Positions 12,101 through 19,280 are shown, counted from the first letter of the stretch. The stretch is DNA of 64,000 nt from Pedobacter lusitanus (GCF_040026395.1 NZ_CP157278.1:4464001-4528000), one strand, 5' to 3'. The notes: generated by a model from the letters alone, not told the origin. Program-made: numbers and translations.

Positions 12101-14353
12101 GGTTGATACCGGATCTAAAACTCCGGGAGGATTAGTTACCGTAACCGTATTGGTTAATGTCCCGGAAGCAGAAGGGCTAACCGTTCCCGCAATGGTTAAG
12201 GTTGCTGATTGTCCTTTTGTTAAAGCCAGACCTGTCCAGTTTCCATTTGCACTGGTGTAAGTTCCTGTTGAAGGCGTATAGCTGGCTGCTGTAAATCCGG
12301 CCGGCAGATTATCCGTTACATTAATGATATCGGCAGTCAGTACAGGACTTGGGCCGTTATTTTTAAGTGTTATGGTATAAGTCAGTGCTTCACCAGCTGT
12401 AGCAGTTAGTGGAAGAGCTGCTTTGGTTACTTCCAGGTCGTATGATGGCTGAATAATAACACTATAGTCTTCTACTTCTCCGTTAGTGGCTGCACCTCCT
12501 GTTGAACTGGTTGTTAAATTATCAGTACTTAATCTTAAACGTGCATAAGTAATGCCTGCGGTCAGATTACTTATGCCTGACCAGGATAAAGTTGCCGTAG
12601 CGGCATTTGCCGGTACGTTTACAACAACACCTTCAGCAGGTTCAAAAGTTCCGTTTTTATTAAAATCTATCCAGCCAACTAATTTTGCTGCTGTACCTGT
12701 GGTATTGGTTACCGGTACATTAAGACTGTATGTAGTGGATGAAGTCGTGATGACCGGCAAAGTAGTAAAGCCATCTTCATCCAGACCATCACCATTAGTA
12801 CCATTAGCATCCGAGCCAGCAGAAACCGGCTGCCCGTCCGGTTCTCCGTCTATCGTACTGCCAATTCTGATCCGGTTATCCAGGACATGACGAGGGCCAT
12901 TTGCTGCCAGTAAAGTACCATAACTTGTGGGTGCATCACCAAAATCCAGAGGGATAATAGGTAAAGTATAATCTTCTACTTCACCATTACTGATCACAGA
13001 TGTTGGTGTTGCAGTAGTCAGGGCAGGGGTGGTGGAGATTCTGAAGCGTGCATAAGTCTGCCCGGCGACCAGACCATTCAACCCTGTCCAGGTTAGTGTG
13101 GCGGTTGTTGCATTATTTGGAACGGTGACCGAAGCCCCTTCTGATGCTTCAAAAGTACCATTGTTGTTAAAATCAATCCAACCAACCAGATTGGCATTAC
13201 CTCCACTGGTGTTTCCTACAGTCGCAGTTACGCTGTATGTTGTCGCATTAACAGGAAGAGGAGCAAAACTAGTTATACCGTCTTCATCATTTTCGCCATT
13301 TTTATTGTCTGCGTCTGCATTGGTACCCAATACAAAAGTCGCAGGATCAAAGTCACCGGATATTGCCCCTAATTTGGGAGTCTGTGGTTTGGTTACTGTA
13401 CCAGAGGTAATCAGGTTGCCTGCACCGCCAATAGGGTTGACAATATAAACTGTATTGGGAGATGAATCTGGATTAGGATTATTACCACCTGTCAATAACG
13501 GTGTTAAAGTATGCGATGGTGAACCATAACTAGCCGGTGCATCACCTATCTCTGAATAGGCCATAACTCCCAGAGCCATAGCTGTTAATCCGCCAGATTT
13601 TATGTGTGCGTTAATAGACAATGAACTGGTCGAGCTTGTCAGGGTTTTTTGAGTATATAAAAGAGCTGCGTTTTGATTACACTGTAATTTTACGGTTTTA
13701 TCACTGTTGGAAAAGGTCATTCTTCTCCCGCCTCCAGGAGTTCCCTGGTCGGTAGTATTGTCAACAAAAGTTTCTAATAGTTTCCATGAATCACCATTAG
13801 TAATACCCTGGGTATATTCATTTGGAGAATCAGCCTCTGCATTTCCAAATACCAGACCTACATCTGCTGGCTGACCATTTACCGTAGCGTATGTCTGTAT
13901 AGTGAAATTTGCACTCACACCGTCCTGATTTGTTCTGAGTGCGTTAACCAGTGTGTTACTCCCTCCTATACCTCCAATGTTATATAATCTGTTTAATCTG
14001 TCTTCCCCCCATGATCCTGATACATAAGGGATTAATCTCGATGCAGAATTTGCATTACTCCCGGAGAATACGAGGTTATCAATGACAGATGTGATTGTAA
14101 TCCCACTTACGGTGAAAGTAAATGTTTGTTTGTCACCAGCTTTCATGCTTAAGTTCTTGAAATTAAGCCAGTAGATGTTGTTTTTGTACAAACCACTACC
14201 ACCAGTAGCCTGGACTTGTCCGGTGGCGGGTTGAGCAAATAAAGCCAGCAGTAAAATCAGGCAGGAGGCGAAATAATAATTAAACCTGATTTTTTTGATC
14301 AGAGCATGCAGGTTCTTAAAGAAAGAAAAACCTTTGAGGTAGAGTGGAGTCAT
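146..14353 (-). CDS. Giant secreted DUF11-repeat protein with type IX (CHU_C) C-terminus, 4735 aa
   Basis: The protein starts with a long signal peptide (hydrophobic core about residues 28-42, cleavage near 46). A beta-rich N-terminal part of about 220 residues follows, then two GEVED-type domains ending in G-E-V-E-D-Y near residues 460 and 626. I count 25 DUF11-type repeats of about 125-130 residues (roughly 640-3850): six with the D-L-x-V-x-K start, 18 with a K-x-G-P/N-N-G-P-S-N-A pattern, and one more of the first kind. After these come a cadherin/VCBS-like domain (V-A-N-P-D-T start), four DUF7507-like repeats (about 4070-4540), another V-A-V-D-D Ig-like domain and a C-terminal domain with N-L-F-T-P-N-G-D-G-x-N-D and R-W-G-N-x-V-Y. 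That last domain is the CHU_C/gliding-associated signal for type IX secretion. The likely role is an adhesin or extracellular stalk. The function is inferred; the architecture is directly visible. Confidence 0.93.
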   Translation of the reverse strand: MTPLYLKGFSFFKNLHALIKKIRFNYYFASCLILLLALFAQPATGQVQATGGSGLYKNNIYWLNFKNLSMKAGDKQTFTFTVSGITITSVIDNLVFSGSNANSASRLIPYVSGSWGEDRLNRLYNIGGIGGSNTLVNALRTNQDGVSANFTIQTYATVNGQPADVGLVFGNAEADSPNEYTQGITNGDSWKLLETFVDNTTDQGTPGGGRRMTFSNSDKTVKLQCNQNAALLYTQKTLTSSTSSLSINAHIKSGGLTAMALGVMAYSEIGDAPASYGSPSHTLTPLLTGGNNPNPDSSPNTVYIVNPIGGAGNLITSGTVTKPQTPKLGAISGDFDPATFVLGTNADADNKNGENDEDGITSFAPLPVNATTYSVTATVGNTSGGNANLVGWIDFNNNGTFEASEGASVTVPNNATTATLTWTGLNGLVAGQTYARFRISTTPALTTATPTSVISNGEVEDYTLPIIPLDFGDAPTSYGTLLAANGPRHVLDNRIRIGSTIDGEPDGQPVSAGSDANGTNGDGLDEDGFTTLPVITTSSTTYSLNVPVTNTTGTAAKLVGWIDFNKNGTFEPAEGVVVNVPANAATATLSWSGISNLTAGITYARLRLSTDNLTTSSTGGAATNGEVEDYSVIIQPSYDLEVTKAALPLTATAGEALTYTITLKNNGPSPVLTADIINVTDNLPAGFTAASYTPSTGTYTSANGNWTGLALTKGQSATLTIAGTVSPSASGTLTNTVTVTNPPGVLDPVSTNNTATIVTNINRDIDLEVAKTSSPKPVVAGQTLTYTITLTNKGPGSLLAADIVKVTDNLPAGFTAASYTPAKGTFNKTTGDWSGLTLATGESTTLTIAGTVTATVTGSLSNTVSITPPAGTNDKVTANNTATETTPVVRQIDFVLTKTASPAPVAAGQNLTYTLTLKNNGPSSLLAADIVKLVDNLPAGYTATSFTPATGTYDSNTGNWTGLTLTSGQSTTLVIAGKLSPDALAGSLVNTATVTSPADITDPDLTNNTATNTITTTRVIDLGVGKTALPATAITGQSLTYTITLTNNGPGSLLITDVTKVIDNLPAGFTAASFTPSAGTYTSADGNWTGLTLATGQSATLAITGTVNATATGSLNNIVTVTAPTGVTDPQTSNNTASITTPISRVIDLGVTKTSAPKPPVAGQALTYTITLSNNGSGALLTSDIVTITDNLPAGFTAATFTPNAGTYDSSTGNWTGLTLTNGQSAVLTITGTVSPTAIGALDNTVTVAAPTGVTDPVSANNTATDKGTISRVIDFGIVKTASPSTAIAGEALTYTITLTNNGPGTLATADALTIADNLPAGFTASNFTPSTGTYTSSTGNWTGLTLANGQSATLTITGKVAPGTNTALVNTATVTPPADITDPTTTNNTSSVTTPVKNKPVLVITKMGAAGLTAGNTATYTLTITNTGSSNAVNTDISDIVPATLSNVSWTSTVAGAATITTGGTGTGNTVNLKVNIPAGSGNTVTVTITGTVDPGATGTISNTATVTPAEPDGTGSNSTVNANVTSTSGVVITKTGPSTATAGNQVTYQLEISNNGPSNATGVQIADIVPASLTGVTWTTQLVGTAAITTGATGSGNNVNVTANVPAGTSNKAVVVIKGTINPAFAGTITNTATATPQEPGSTPVNAQAVTTVKKIPVFTITKSGPATATAGNAIVYTINVKNTGPSNSLNTQITDAVPAAVTGVSWTATVTGDTATINSGATGTGNAIAVAGDFSANSTVQIVVSGTIASNASGTITNTATATPAESGTTPVTSTAVNTALSSKSGLTIVKSVTPSVNSGSSITYTVTVGNNGPSDAVAAHVQDAIPASILNTAWTSVVQGTASISTGATGSGNTLDATTNIPAGAGNKIIFTITGKVDPAFNGSISNTASVTATEPGSPSPTSTVNTIASRTPVLSIAKNGPSSINAGETITYTIDVTNNSASDALNLAIGDVVPATITNVNWTATKTGNASITGAATGTGNTISLNGNIAGGSGNRITIVITGKVAAGFSGTLTNTATATPAEAGTSPVSATATTNVTRIPVLTIQKNGPATLSAGQAITYTISVKNISQANAIASVITDAIPASILNPTWVTSTTGTATVTAGATGTGSALSVTGNLGGNPADEILITISGTVNPAATADISNSTTVTPAEPGTTPKTAGPVITTITKTPSVSLTKTGPANANAGETISYLIDAVNNGPSNATALVITDVVPAELTGVTWTATPSGTSSVVTTTGTGNNVSITGNLNVGNANKIQIAISGKLSAAQANTTINNTATATPAEPGITPVSSNKVSTVIGNKNTLTISKAGPSTVNAGENVVYNLTISNNGPSNAVNAIITDQIPPGLTNVTWGTTLTGAATVSAGATGNGNNLSITGNIPAGSANQINVLIKGTLSSAFTGTSFSNSATVSPAEAGNNPATSNTVTTTVTKTSDLRILKSGTANAVAGQPVSYTIKVKNAGPSDVTGARVTDNITAAVLNPVWTVTTSGSANASPANGTGNVDLLASLKAGSTDSLLITINGTLDPLFAGNSISNTATVIPPAGTTDPTTPAISTVTTNTTRSANVRIIKSGPADAGSGELVQYVLRITNAGPSTALGVNITDNIPAEILDASWTATATGGATVSTASGTGNVSLTSDIPATAGLVEVVITGTASPALADKSVIINRATITSTTVPDPETANNTSEVTTNINNSPVFRVSKAGPRTVNIGDPITYTILVKNAGLGDITNALITDNVPTDVQVTDWRAVAAGGAVLTSTNNSGTTNQISVNGDVPVGPANIIEITVNGIVVDKGNTQFSNTVTVTSNGTEESTVVTSINKSTDIRIEKQGPSTISAGENITYTLKVFNSGPVDVNALTIADNVPSNIVVSKWTATAFGTSSVTGTATGTTNTISTTGSIAAGADNYLLVTIEGKVPSSGTAGNITNTATVTLNTPGITDYNPDNNSSSVTTAIENTPTLQVSKSGPNTAVAGEQIHYIIQVGNNGPSDAKTVNITDIVPVQLQNVNWTAAVTGTATVTVTSGTGNPAVTADIPQGPGNIVTLDITGTVDPDFDGTFTNTAQAQTGANPAVVSPTVSTAVSKVTALNVRKSGPASTSPGLPIAYTIEVTNAGPSNATAAAITDAIPAVLQNIQWTATAQNGAVISAGASGTGNALSVTGNIPGKGDARILITITGNIPSSATADIVNTATVTPTEGAKVPVISNPVTTVLKRTPGLKLVKSGPATAASGEKITYTLSLTNTGPSDAAGTAITDVVSPALQNVQWTATSSGGAIINSGATGTGNQVAANVDVPVGGTVNVTITGDIEPTYNNSLTNTATATPAEPGIPPVTSTVTTVVKPVVNLNITKSGPATLLAGEQINYQIRVTNNGPSTALNAAIDDIVQADITNVQWSVTQTGNAVITGASSGTSNTIATKANLTAAPGDAIIITVNGIVAPSFSGTITNTAKVTAVEDPANPKTSTPVVTTVSRKPVIKIVKTGPATLTAGADINYLITVNNQGTGDALNLAIADVVPAAITNVTWTATTTGTATLTTPATGTGNISLTANLPAGNGNTITISVTGKVPSNNNVSPLVNTATASPAEPGVIPVTSTVSTAVSRIPVIEITKSGPANAAAGTNVDYIITAVNTSISDAVGTLITDNVPAALTGVTWTATPAGTATIVSGATGNTNNVNVTVNMPAGNANTVTIRVTGFLPAGATANLQNTATATPIEPGTNPQTTPPVDTKVDVVTDLAVTNTVNQTLQKVGQPVTFTVQVTNNGPSNASGVKVTDLLPAGYTITSQSATSGNYDPASGLWTIGNLANGAVTTLTIQANLVVGGPYQTTAVVSGTETDPLLSNNTATAGVNAVNSDPVANPDTATLLEDQTLTVTAANGLLANDTDVDNDVLKVSKFTIAGITGDQSTGTPVLIPGKGTITINADGGYTFVPAKDYNGTVPVITYTAIDGKGGSATSTLTLTITPVNDAPSFVKGADQVLLQYAGAQTVPGWATAISAGPADEAAQKLNFIVTNANNALFTIQPAIAPDGTLTFTPAFGATGTVIVTVILKDDGGTANGGIDQSAPQTFTITLTPGKPAMSLTKVANNTGSKTGDVINYTLVVKNTGDVTLSNIVVTDPGADPGSITPANITTLLPGASATVTAKHTLTQANVDAGTFSNQAGAKGADPSGNPVDKPKSDDPNTPATDDPTVIQITPAPSMTLTKVANNTGAKTGDVINYTLVVTNTGNVTLSNVVVSDPGADAGSITPATIPTIAPGANVTVTAKHTLTQTDVDAGTFSNQAGVKGTDPTGNPVTKPKSDDPNTPATDDPTVVIIGAKPAVTLVKTGVSIASGTQISYTFTIQNTGNVTFTTVLLNDAKLGITNLAVPVGAGLLPGATITTTQVYTLTQADKDAGKVINSAVVNATATGGAKATDISGTAANNDTPTTTEVDPSGNPAGSMSLVKTAVFKDNKITYTFTVKNTGTVTLNNVTFSDAKLGISNRTINVGTFGLAPGATATATEVYTLTQADKDAGQVTNTAIAKAKAPAGNEVTATSGTDESNNNPTVIVVPKSPVAVDDKAEAKANTTIVIDILANDNPGNSSFDKGSVVIITPPLHGKVTVNSDGTVSYTPDPGYTGNDNFTYQVKDSYGYLTNVASVAITMNFFEVKIPNLFTPNGDGTNDVFEIRGLNQYGDNELSIVNRWGNEVYRQKNYQNTWTGEGLNEGTYYYLLRVKPKGANAEWQVFKGYITLIRAFKK

Positions 14354-15505
14354 AAAACGTAGATTGGGCAGTAAAAAATATTATATAGGAGCAACATTAG
14401 TTATACCGTTTAAGCATTTAGCTTAAATTGTGTAACTAGTTTAACTTACAGGATAATTACTTTAATGGTTTTGAGGCAGGATAATAAAATCCTCAATAAA
14501 AGTGAAGAGATAATGGGGCTTCTCTTCAAAAGATTCCAGATAAAACAAGTTATCTGAAAATTGGATTAGCGTGTAATTTATTGATGAAATACACGTTTTT
14601 AAAAACATGAAGGCAATTTGACTGTAGATTTTTATCATAATTAATAATTTGATGCGTTATAGGTAGCTAACAACATACAAAACCAATGAAACTTAATTGT
14701 CTCATGCCTCTGGCAGGGCAGTAAATGAAAATAGATTCTATGCCAGGTATATATTCGGTTTACGTAAAATAATAGTTTTGAAAATTATTTCGCAAAAGTA
14801 CGTTTATAACTGTAATAAATTTGCTCGGGAATAATAATCCTTGTTGACAATAATGTCAAAAATTATGCCGTTTGAACTGAAATATAGTCGTTTTTACCCC
14901 TCATATGGGCCAGTATTCCTGTTAGTTGTGGGTTTTAATCTCTTTTTAATGTTTCTTTATACGAGAGTATGTTTTGTGAAAATGACTTTTGTAATACTTT
15001 TGTTTAATCTTTTTGTTTCTTATTTTTACAATTGATTAAATTTTTAGGGTTTGTCGTTTCGGTTTAAAAATAATTATTGAATTCCTTTTTTTATTATCCA
15101 TATGGTCTGTAGTTTAGAGACTTAAAAACTTTACGGCTATGTTTTTGGGTGTATATTTAGCCATGATAAATGGTTTTTATGGAAGTGGAAATAATTTTCT
15201 TCTTTCTGTTAATTTACAGCTGAAAATCCTGACAGATGACCAGATCTGTAATAACATTCCTCCTGAAGAGCATTCGGGATGTATAGAGTCTGAGACACTT
15301 ATTTATTTTGTGTCTAAATAAAAGGAATGAGTGTCAGTGTTTAGATAATACCCCATAATACCCCAAAAATTCCCATCACTCTCAGTTAAGTGAAAATAGA
15401 TTTCATTGTGTCTAAAATAATACACAATAAATTATCGTCATAAAATAGGTGCAAGGCCTTAATTGGTACCCGGGAAGTTCTGAATCCGTGTTGATGATAA
15501 GAGAT
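14354..15505. other. AT-rich intergenic region, no recognised gene
   Basis: About 1.15 kb lie between the divergent-looking start of the giant gene and the end of the histidine kinase gene. Two short plus-strand ORFs (14841-15035 and 15139-15321) have no recognisable protein features. A decent Bacteroidota promoter on the plus strand is TTTG at 14973-14976, 18 bases, then TACTTTTG at 14995-15002. It could drive a small RNA or the 60-codon ORF at 15139. For the giant gene the best minus-strand -7 candidates are weak (revcomp TAATGTTG at 14392-14399; TACTTTTG at 14793-14800), and neither has a -33 partner at the right distance. Confidence 0.5.
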
Positions 15506-16972
15506 TTATTTTGCCAGAGGTAAAGTGAACCAAAATTTGCTACCAATGCCAATTTGACTTTCTACGCCGATTTTTCCTTCGTGTCTTTTTATGATTTCTG
15601 AGCAAATATATAATCCCAGTCCTAATCCTGTATAATTTGTACCTGGATTATCAGCACGATAATAGCGCTGGAACAGAAAATCTAATTTGTCAGCAGGTAT
15701 CCCGGGACCGAAATCCTGAACTGAAATCTTAACCTGATCATCGACTATGTCCAGGTGAATTTCTATTTCCTTACTTTCCGGGGCATATTTAATAGCATTA
15801 TTGATGAAATTGACAACCACCTGTTCAATTCTGGCAGAATCAAACTGTGCTTCCAGCCGGCCTTTTGATTTTATGGTTATATGGTATCCATCCTGGTTAA
15901 TGTTTGCAGTACAGTCGCTAATAAACTCATAAACATCAACAACACTTTTATTCAATTGCAGATGTCCTTCACTCATTTGGCTGACGTTCAATAAATCATC
16001 AATGAGCAAATGAATTTTAGTTGCATTTTTGCCTGCTCTTTCTATTAATTGCGGTAACATTTTGTTGTCAGGTTGACTTTTCAGTCTGTCGAGAAGCTGA
16101 AGTGAGGCCTTCAGACTGGTGACCGGAGTTTTTAATTCGTGACAGGCAATATTGATAAATTCGTCCTTCTTTTTTAGTGCAAGTACATGGAAATCAATAT
16201 TTGTACAGGACCCAAACCATTTATTGTCAAATCCCTCTTCATCCGTAAAACGGGACGCTTTAATAAGATGCCATTCGTATTTTCCTGTTGTGGTTTCCAG
16301 ACGGACTTCTACATTTAGATCATTTAAAGATTTTATGCTTTCCAGGTGATGTCTGATTAAAAGTCTTCGATCTTCGGGATGTACTTTGGAGAGCACTTCT
16401 GATGGAATTGCTTCAAAACTAACCTCATTGAAATATTGGGAGAACCTTTTATTTACATAATCTATATTTCCTGTTTCGTCAGTTGTCCAGATAATTTCAG
16501 GAATTAAATCAGCAAGGAACTGCAATCGCCTTTTCTCTCCTTCAGATCTTTTTTTTGCACGTAGTAATTCGTCCTCATATGATTTCCTGTAAGAAATATC
16601 TGTAATGACGACGTTGATGGCCAGGGTTTCTCCGACATTATTTTTAAGGACTGAGGCACTGAGTAATGTGGAAAGGGGCGTTCCATCTTTCTTTAAAATG
16701 GTATAGCTAAGTTCTTTGACTTCCTGATTAACGGCAATCAGGGGTTGAAAAAACATCTCGAAATGGATCTGTCCGCCTTTTGAAAATAAGATATGAATAT
16801 GATGGCCTACAATTTCCTGTTCCTGGTAACCAAGCCATAATAGGAGCGTCCTGTTTACTTTTATGATATTTCCATTCGGCAGGAAAGATAAATAGCCGCA
16901 GGGAGCATTGTGATATAATACTTCTCCGTCTATTAAAGAGGCGAGCAATTCTTTATTTGGTTGAGTTAACAA
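15506..16972 (-). CDS. PAS-PAS sensor histidine kinase
   Basis: The gene encodes 488 residues with no transmembrane segment, so the kinase is probably cytosolic. The order is PAS domain 1 (about 15-130), a charged helical linker (about 130-150), PAS domain 2 (about 150-262, with the W-F-G-S-C-T-N-I-D end typical of PAS/PAC), HisKA with phospho-acceptor His278 in A-C-H-E-L-K-T-P, and HATPase_c (about 380-485) with N-box N-F-I-N-N-A-I-K-Y-A, G1 D-F-G-P-G-I-P and G2 G-L-G-L-G-L-Y. All catalytic motifs are intact. The start is TTG at 16972, only 15 bases after the stop of the upstream hydrolase gene, and no in-frame ATG fits. The two genes are therefore one operon. No response regulator is adjacent. 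Pairing with an RsbQ-like hydrolase suggests that the hydrolase product or ligand is sensed by a PAS domain. Confidence 0.9.
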   Translation of the reverse strand: MLTQPNKELLASLIDGEVLYHNAPCGYLSFLPNGNIIKVNRTLLLWLGYQEQEIVGHHIHILFSKGGQIHFEMFFQPLIAVNQEVKELSYTILKKDGTPLSTLLSASVLKNNVGETLAINVVITDISYRKSYEDELLRAKKRSEGEKRRLQFLADLIPEIIWTTDETGNIDYVNKRFSQYFNEVSFEAIPSEVLSKVHPEDRRLLIRHHLESIKSLNDLNVEVRLETTTGKYEWHLIKASRFTDEEGFDNKWFGSCTNIDFHVLALKKKDEFINIACHELKTPVTSLKASLQLLDRLKSQPDNKMLPQLIERAGKNATKIHLLIDDLLNVSQMSEGHLQLNKSVVDVYEFISDCTANINQDGYHITIKSKGRLEAQFDSARIEQVVVNFINNAIKYAPESKEIEIHLDIVDDQVKISVQDFGPGIPADKLDFLFQRYYRADNPGTNYTGLGLGLYICSEIIKRHEGKIGVESQIGIGSKFWFTLPLAK

Positions 16973-16987
16973 TTTTTTGAAAGCTAG

Positions 16988-17788
16988 TTATGCAATAAAT
17001 TCTTTAATCAGTCTGACAGTTTCTACGGGTTCACTGATATGGGGGCAATGTCCGGTAGCCTCCATCATGACCAGTGTATTGTTCCGTAAATGCTTATTTA
17101 CAAAATTTCCTACAGATGCCGGTGCGATGATATCATCTGAGCATTGCAAGGTTAAACTTTTAATATTCAGCTTTTGCAGATCGTCGCGGTTGTCTGAAAA
17201 GAAAGTTGCTCTGGCAAATTCTCTCGCTATATCCGGATCAGTTGAACAAAAGCTGTTTGTCAGAAACTGCCCCAATTCCGGCCGGTCAGGATTTCCCATT
17301 ATTGCAGGAGCTAAAGCACTGGACCAGCCTAAATAATTGCTGTCCATGAATTTGAATAGCTCTTCCAGGTCGGCCTGTTCAAACCCACCAATATAATCTT
17401 CTGTATTGATATATTTTGGCGACGGACCAAGGAGTATAAGCTGCTCAAAAAAATGTGGTTTTTCTATAGCGGCAAGCAGACCGATCATACAGCTGACGGA
17501 ATGCGCGATGAAGATTGCATCTGAAATTTTGAGCTCTTCACATATATCAATAATATCCTGTGCATAACCATTTAATTTGCTGTACTTGTCTGATCTGTAA
17601 TGGGTCAGGTCGGATTGACCGGAACCTACATAATCAAATAACACCACTTTATATTCGTCTGTAAAACTGTTCACAATATATTGCCAGGAATTCTGGGCAC
17701 ATCCAAATCCATGTGCAAAAAGAATCACTTTGGAGCCATTTCCAATGATGTTTACATTATTTCTTGAAATCACTGAATTTGAATTCAT
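16988..17788 (-). CDS. RsbQ-like alpha/beta hydrolase
   Basis: The 266-residue cytosolic alpha/beta hydrolase closely resembles Bacillus RsbQ as I remember it: H-G-F-G-C near 26-30, L-F-D-Y-V-G-S-G near 50-57, F-C-S-T-D-P and F-F-S-D-N-R-D-D in the lid-to-core region, and C-S-D-D-I-I-A-P. The catalytic triad would be Ser97 (A-H-S-V-S), Asp219 and His247 (G-H-C-P-H). In Bacillus, RsbQ is needed for the PAS-domain phosphatase RsbP to activate the general stress sigma factor, and the fold is shared with the plant receptors D14 and KAI2. Here the gene is first in an operon with a PAS histidine kinase instead of a phosphatase. It most likely makes or binds a small hydrophobic signal for that kinase. 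The family assignment is firm; the signalling role is inferred. Confidence 0.88.
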   Translation of the reverse strand: MNSNSVISRNNVNIIGNGSKVILFAHGFGCAQNSWQYIVNSFTDEYKVVLFDYVGSGQSDLTHYRSDKYSKLNGYAQDIIDICEELKISDAIFIAHSVSCMIGLLAAIEKPHFFEQLILLGPSPKYINTEDYIGGFEQADLEELFKFMDSNYLGWSSALAPAIMGNPDRPELGQFLTNSFCSTDPDIAREFARATFFSDNRDDLQKLNIKSLTLQCSDDIIAPASVGNFVNKHLRNNTLVMMEATGHCPHISEPVETVRLIKEFIA

Positions 17789-17954
17789 AATTTCCTAAGC
17801 AGTTGTTATAAAAAACATATAGATTGATATCTGCGTATTTATAATATAACATTAATACAGATTACCATGTCTTTAAACATACATAATATTAGCTGTATTT
17901 GTAACAGCCGGTCTTGAAATATATTTTTGAGTAAGATCAGCTGGTTTAAATAAA

Positions 17955-17984
17955 TAAGTCTTTCAGTTAGTTCTGAAAGACTTA
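17955..17984 (-). terminator. Perfect 12-bp hairpin terminator
   Basis: TAAGTCTTTCAG (17955-17966) and CTGAAAGACTTA (17973-17984) form a perfect stem with loop TTAGTT. On the minus strand it follows the stop codon of the repeat protein (18005) and leads into a T-rich stretch. The core is almost the same as that of the terminator at 19692-19723. Confidence 0.8.
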
Positions 17985-18004
17985 CCGGGATAAAGAATAT
18001 CTGA

Positions 18005-19099
18005 TTATTTCTTTTTTAACAATGCTTCAAACTTATCTAGCCGTTTCTCCTGGCGTTCAATCTTAGCCTCCTGTTCTTTTAACTGTTTATCTTTTTCAAT
18101 TAAGTAAAGTGTTAATTCTTCTACTTTTTTAACGAGTAATTTATTGAGCTCACCAACGTTAACTCCGTCTTTGATAACTTCCTTTTCTGATGGCATTTCC
18201 GGTAAATGATGATTCTGATCAATAAATGTTTTCACTTCTGTAAGTGGGCGCAGATTATAATCCGGTTTAAAAACATAATCGGGAAATTCATCTAAGTCAA
18301 TCTTTACTTCTTTAGCATGGATTGATCCATTTACTGCCAGTTTATATCCATTTGGATTTGAGGTTCTAATTCCGACGTTTCCACCTTCGGCCTGCAATGA
18401 AATATCAACAGCACCAACACTGGATTGTGATCCCTGGATATTTACCGGGTTGGTACTCACTACAGGACGACTTAAATAAAGACCTTTCACCTCGTTTAAA
18501 CGATAAGCCCCAAAATATGCGATTATTCCGGTTCCACTACCGGCATTAACTTCTAGCTTACCGATTGGCTGTGATGTTCCGATGCCGACATTTCCACCTT
18601 CAGCTTGCAGGGAAATATCTACTGCACCAATGCTGGATTGTGATCCCTGAATATTTATGGGATTGGTATTGACTACCGGACGACTGAAATACATACCTTT
18701 TGCATCGTTTCTATAATAAGACCCGAAGTACGCAATCTTACCTGTTCCGTTATCGTCGGTGACATCTAGTTTACCAATTGGTTGGGATGTTCCGATGCCG
18801 ACATTTCCGCCTTCAGCCTGCAATGAGATATCAACAGCACCAATGCTGGATTGTGATCCCTGGATATTTACCGGGTTAGTTTTAGCTACTGGCCGGCTGA
18901 AATATATACCTTTTGCCTCATTTATGCGATAAGCTCCAAAATATGCAATTACTCCGGAGCTATAATTATCGTTCACTTCAAGTTTTCCAATTGGCGTTTC
19001 GGTACCAATACCCACATTATTAGCAGGAGAAGTGTAGACCTGGGCATTAACAGCATAACCTGCTAATGCTATAGCAAGAGTCAATAGTGATTTTTTCAT
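18005..19099 (-). CDS. Secreted fibre-like protein with three 71-residue repeats
   Basis: The 364-residue protein has a signal peptide (M-K-K-S, hydrophobic to about residue 17, A-N-A-Q near 18-20). Three near-identical 71-residue repeats follow (29-99, 100-170, 171-241). Each starts V-G-I-G-T and ends with an I-Q-G-S-Q-S-S/V-D-I-S-L-Q-A-E-G-G-N segment. After a fourth partial V-G-I-R-T unit comes K-L-A-V-N-G-S-I-H-A-K-E-V, a head domain that Bacteroidota secreted fibre proteins share with phage tail fibres. The C-terminus is a long charged coiled coil (about 305-364), suggesting a trimer. No type IX sorting domain is seen. The likely role is a surface or secreted fibre; binding target unknown. 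Confidence 0.8.
   Translation of the reverse strand: MKKSLLTLAIALAGYAVNAQVYTSPANNVGIGTETPIGKLEVNDNYSSGVIAYFGAYRINEAKGIYFSRPVAKTNPVNIQGSQSSIGAVDISLQAEGGNVGIGTSQPIGKLDVTDDNGTGKIAYFGSYYRNDAKGMYFSRPVVNTNPINIQGSQSSIGAVDISLQAEGGNVGIGTSQPIGKLEVNAGSGTGIIAYFGAYRLNEVKGLYLSRPVVSTNPVNIQGSQSSVGAVDISLQAEGGNVGIRTSNPNGYKLAVNGSIHAKEVKIDLDEFPDYVFKPDYNLRPLTEVKTFIDQNHHLPEMPSEKEVIKDGVNVGELNKLLVKKVEELTLYLIEKDKQLKEQEAKIERQEKRLDKFEALLKKK
18377..19015 (-). repeat. Three 213-bp in-frame tandem repeats
   Basis: The three 71-codon units of the fibre-like gene are also similar at DNA level, especially the second half of each unit. This suggests recent duplication and a chance of copy-number change by recombination or slippage. 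Confidence 0.85.
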
Positions 19100-19280
19100 G
19101 ATTTGATCTTGTCATAAGTTAAGTACGGATGTATTTTATTCTGTAGGGTAATTATAAAGAAATAATGTTATTCTTTCTTTATCTGAATAAAAAGGAAGAA
19201 TCGTAAAATTTCATATGAATTGGTAAATAATCGCCAAATTATTTAAATATATTTATGAATAATCAACTAATCCTATTCTT

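Noticed and set aside
561..13448. Many plus-strand ORFs opposite the giant gene
   Set aside because: They are shadows of a repetitive coding frame rich in Thr, Val, Ala and Asn; they share periodicity with the repeats and have no signals or families of their own.
14841..15321. Two short ORFs of 64 and 60 codons
   Set aside because: No recognisable features; only the nearby promoter-like sequence speaks for transcription.
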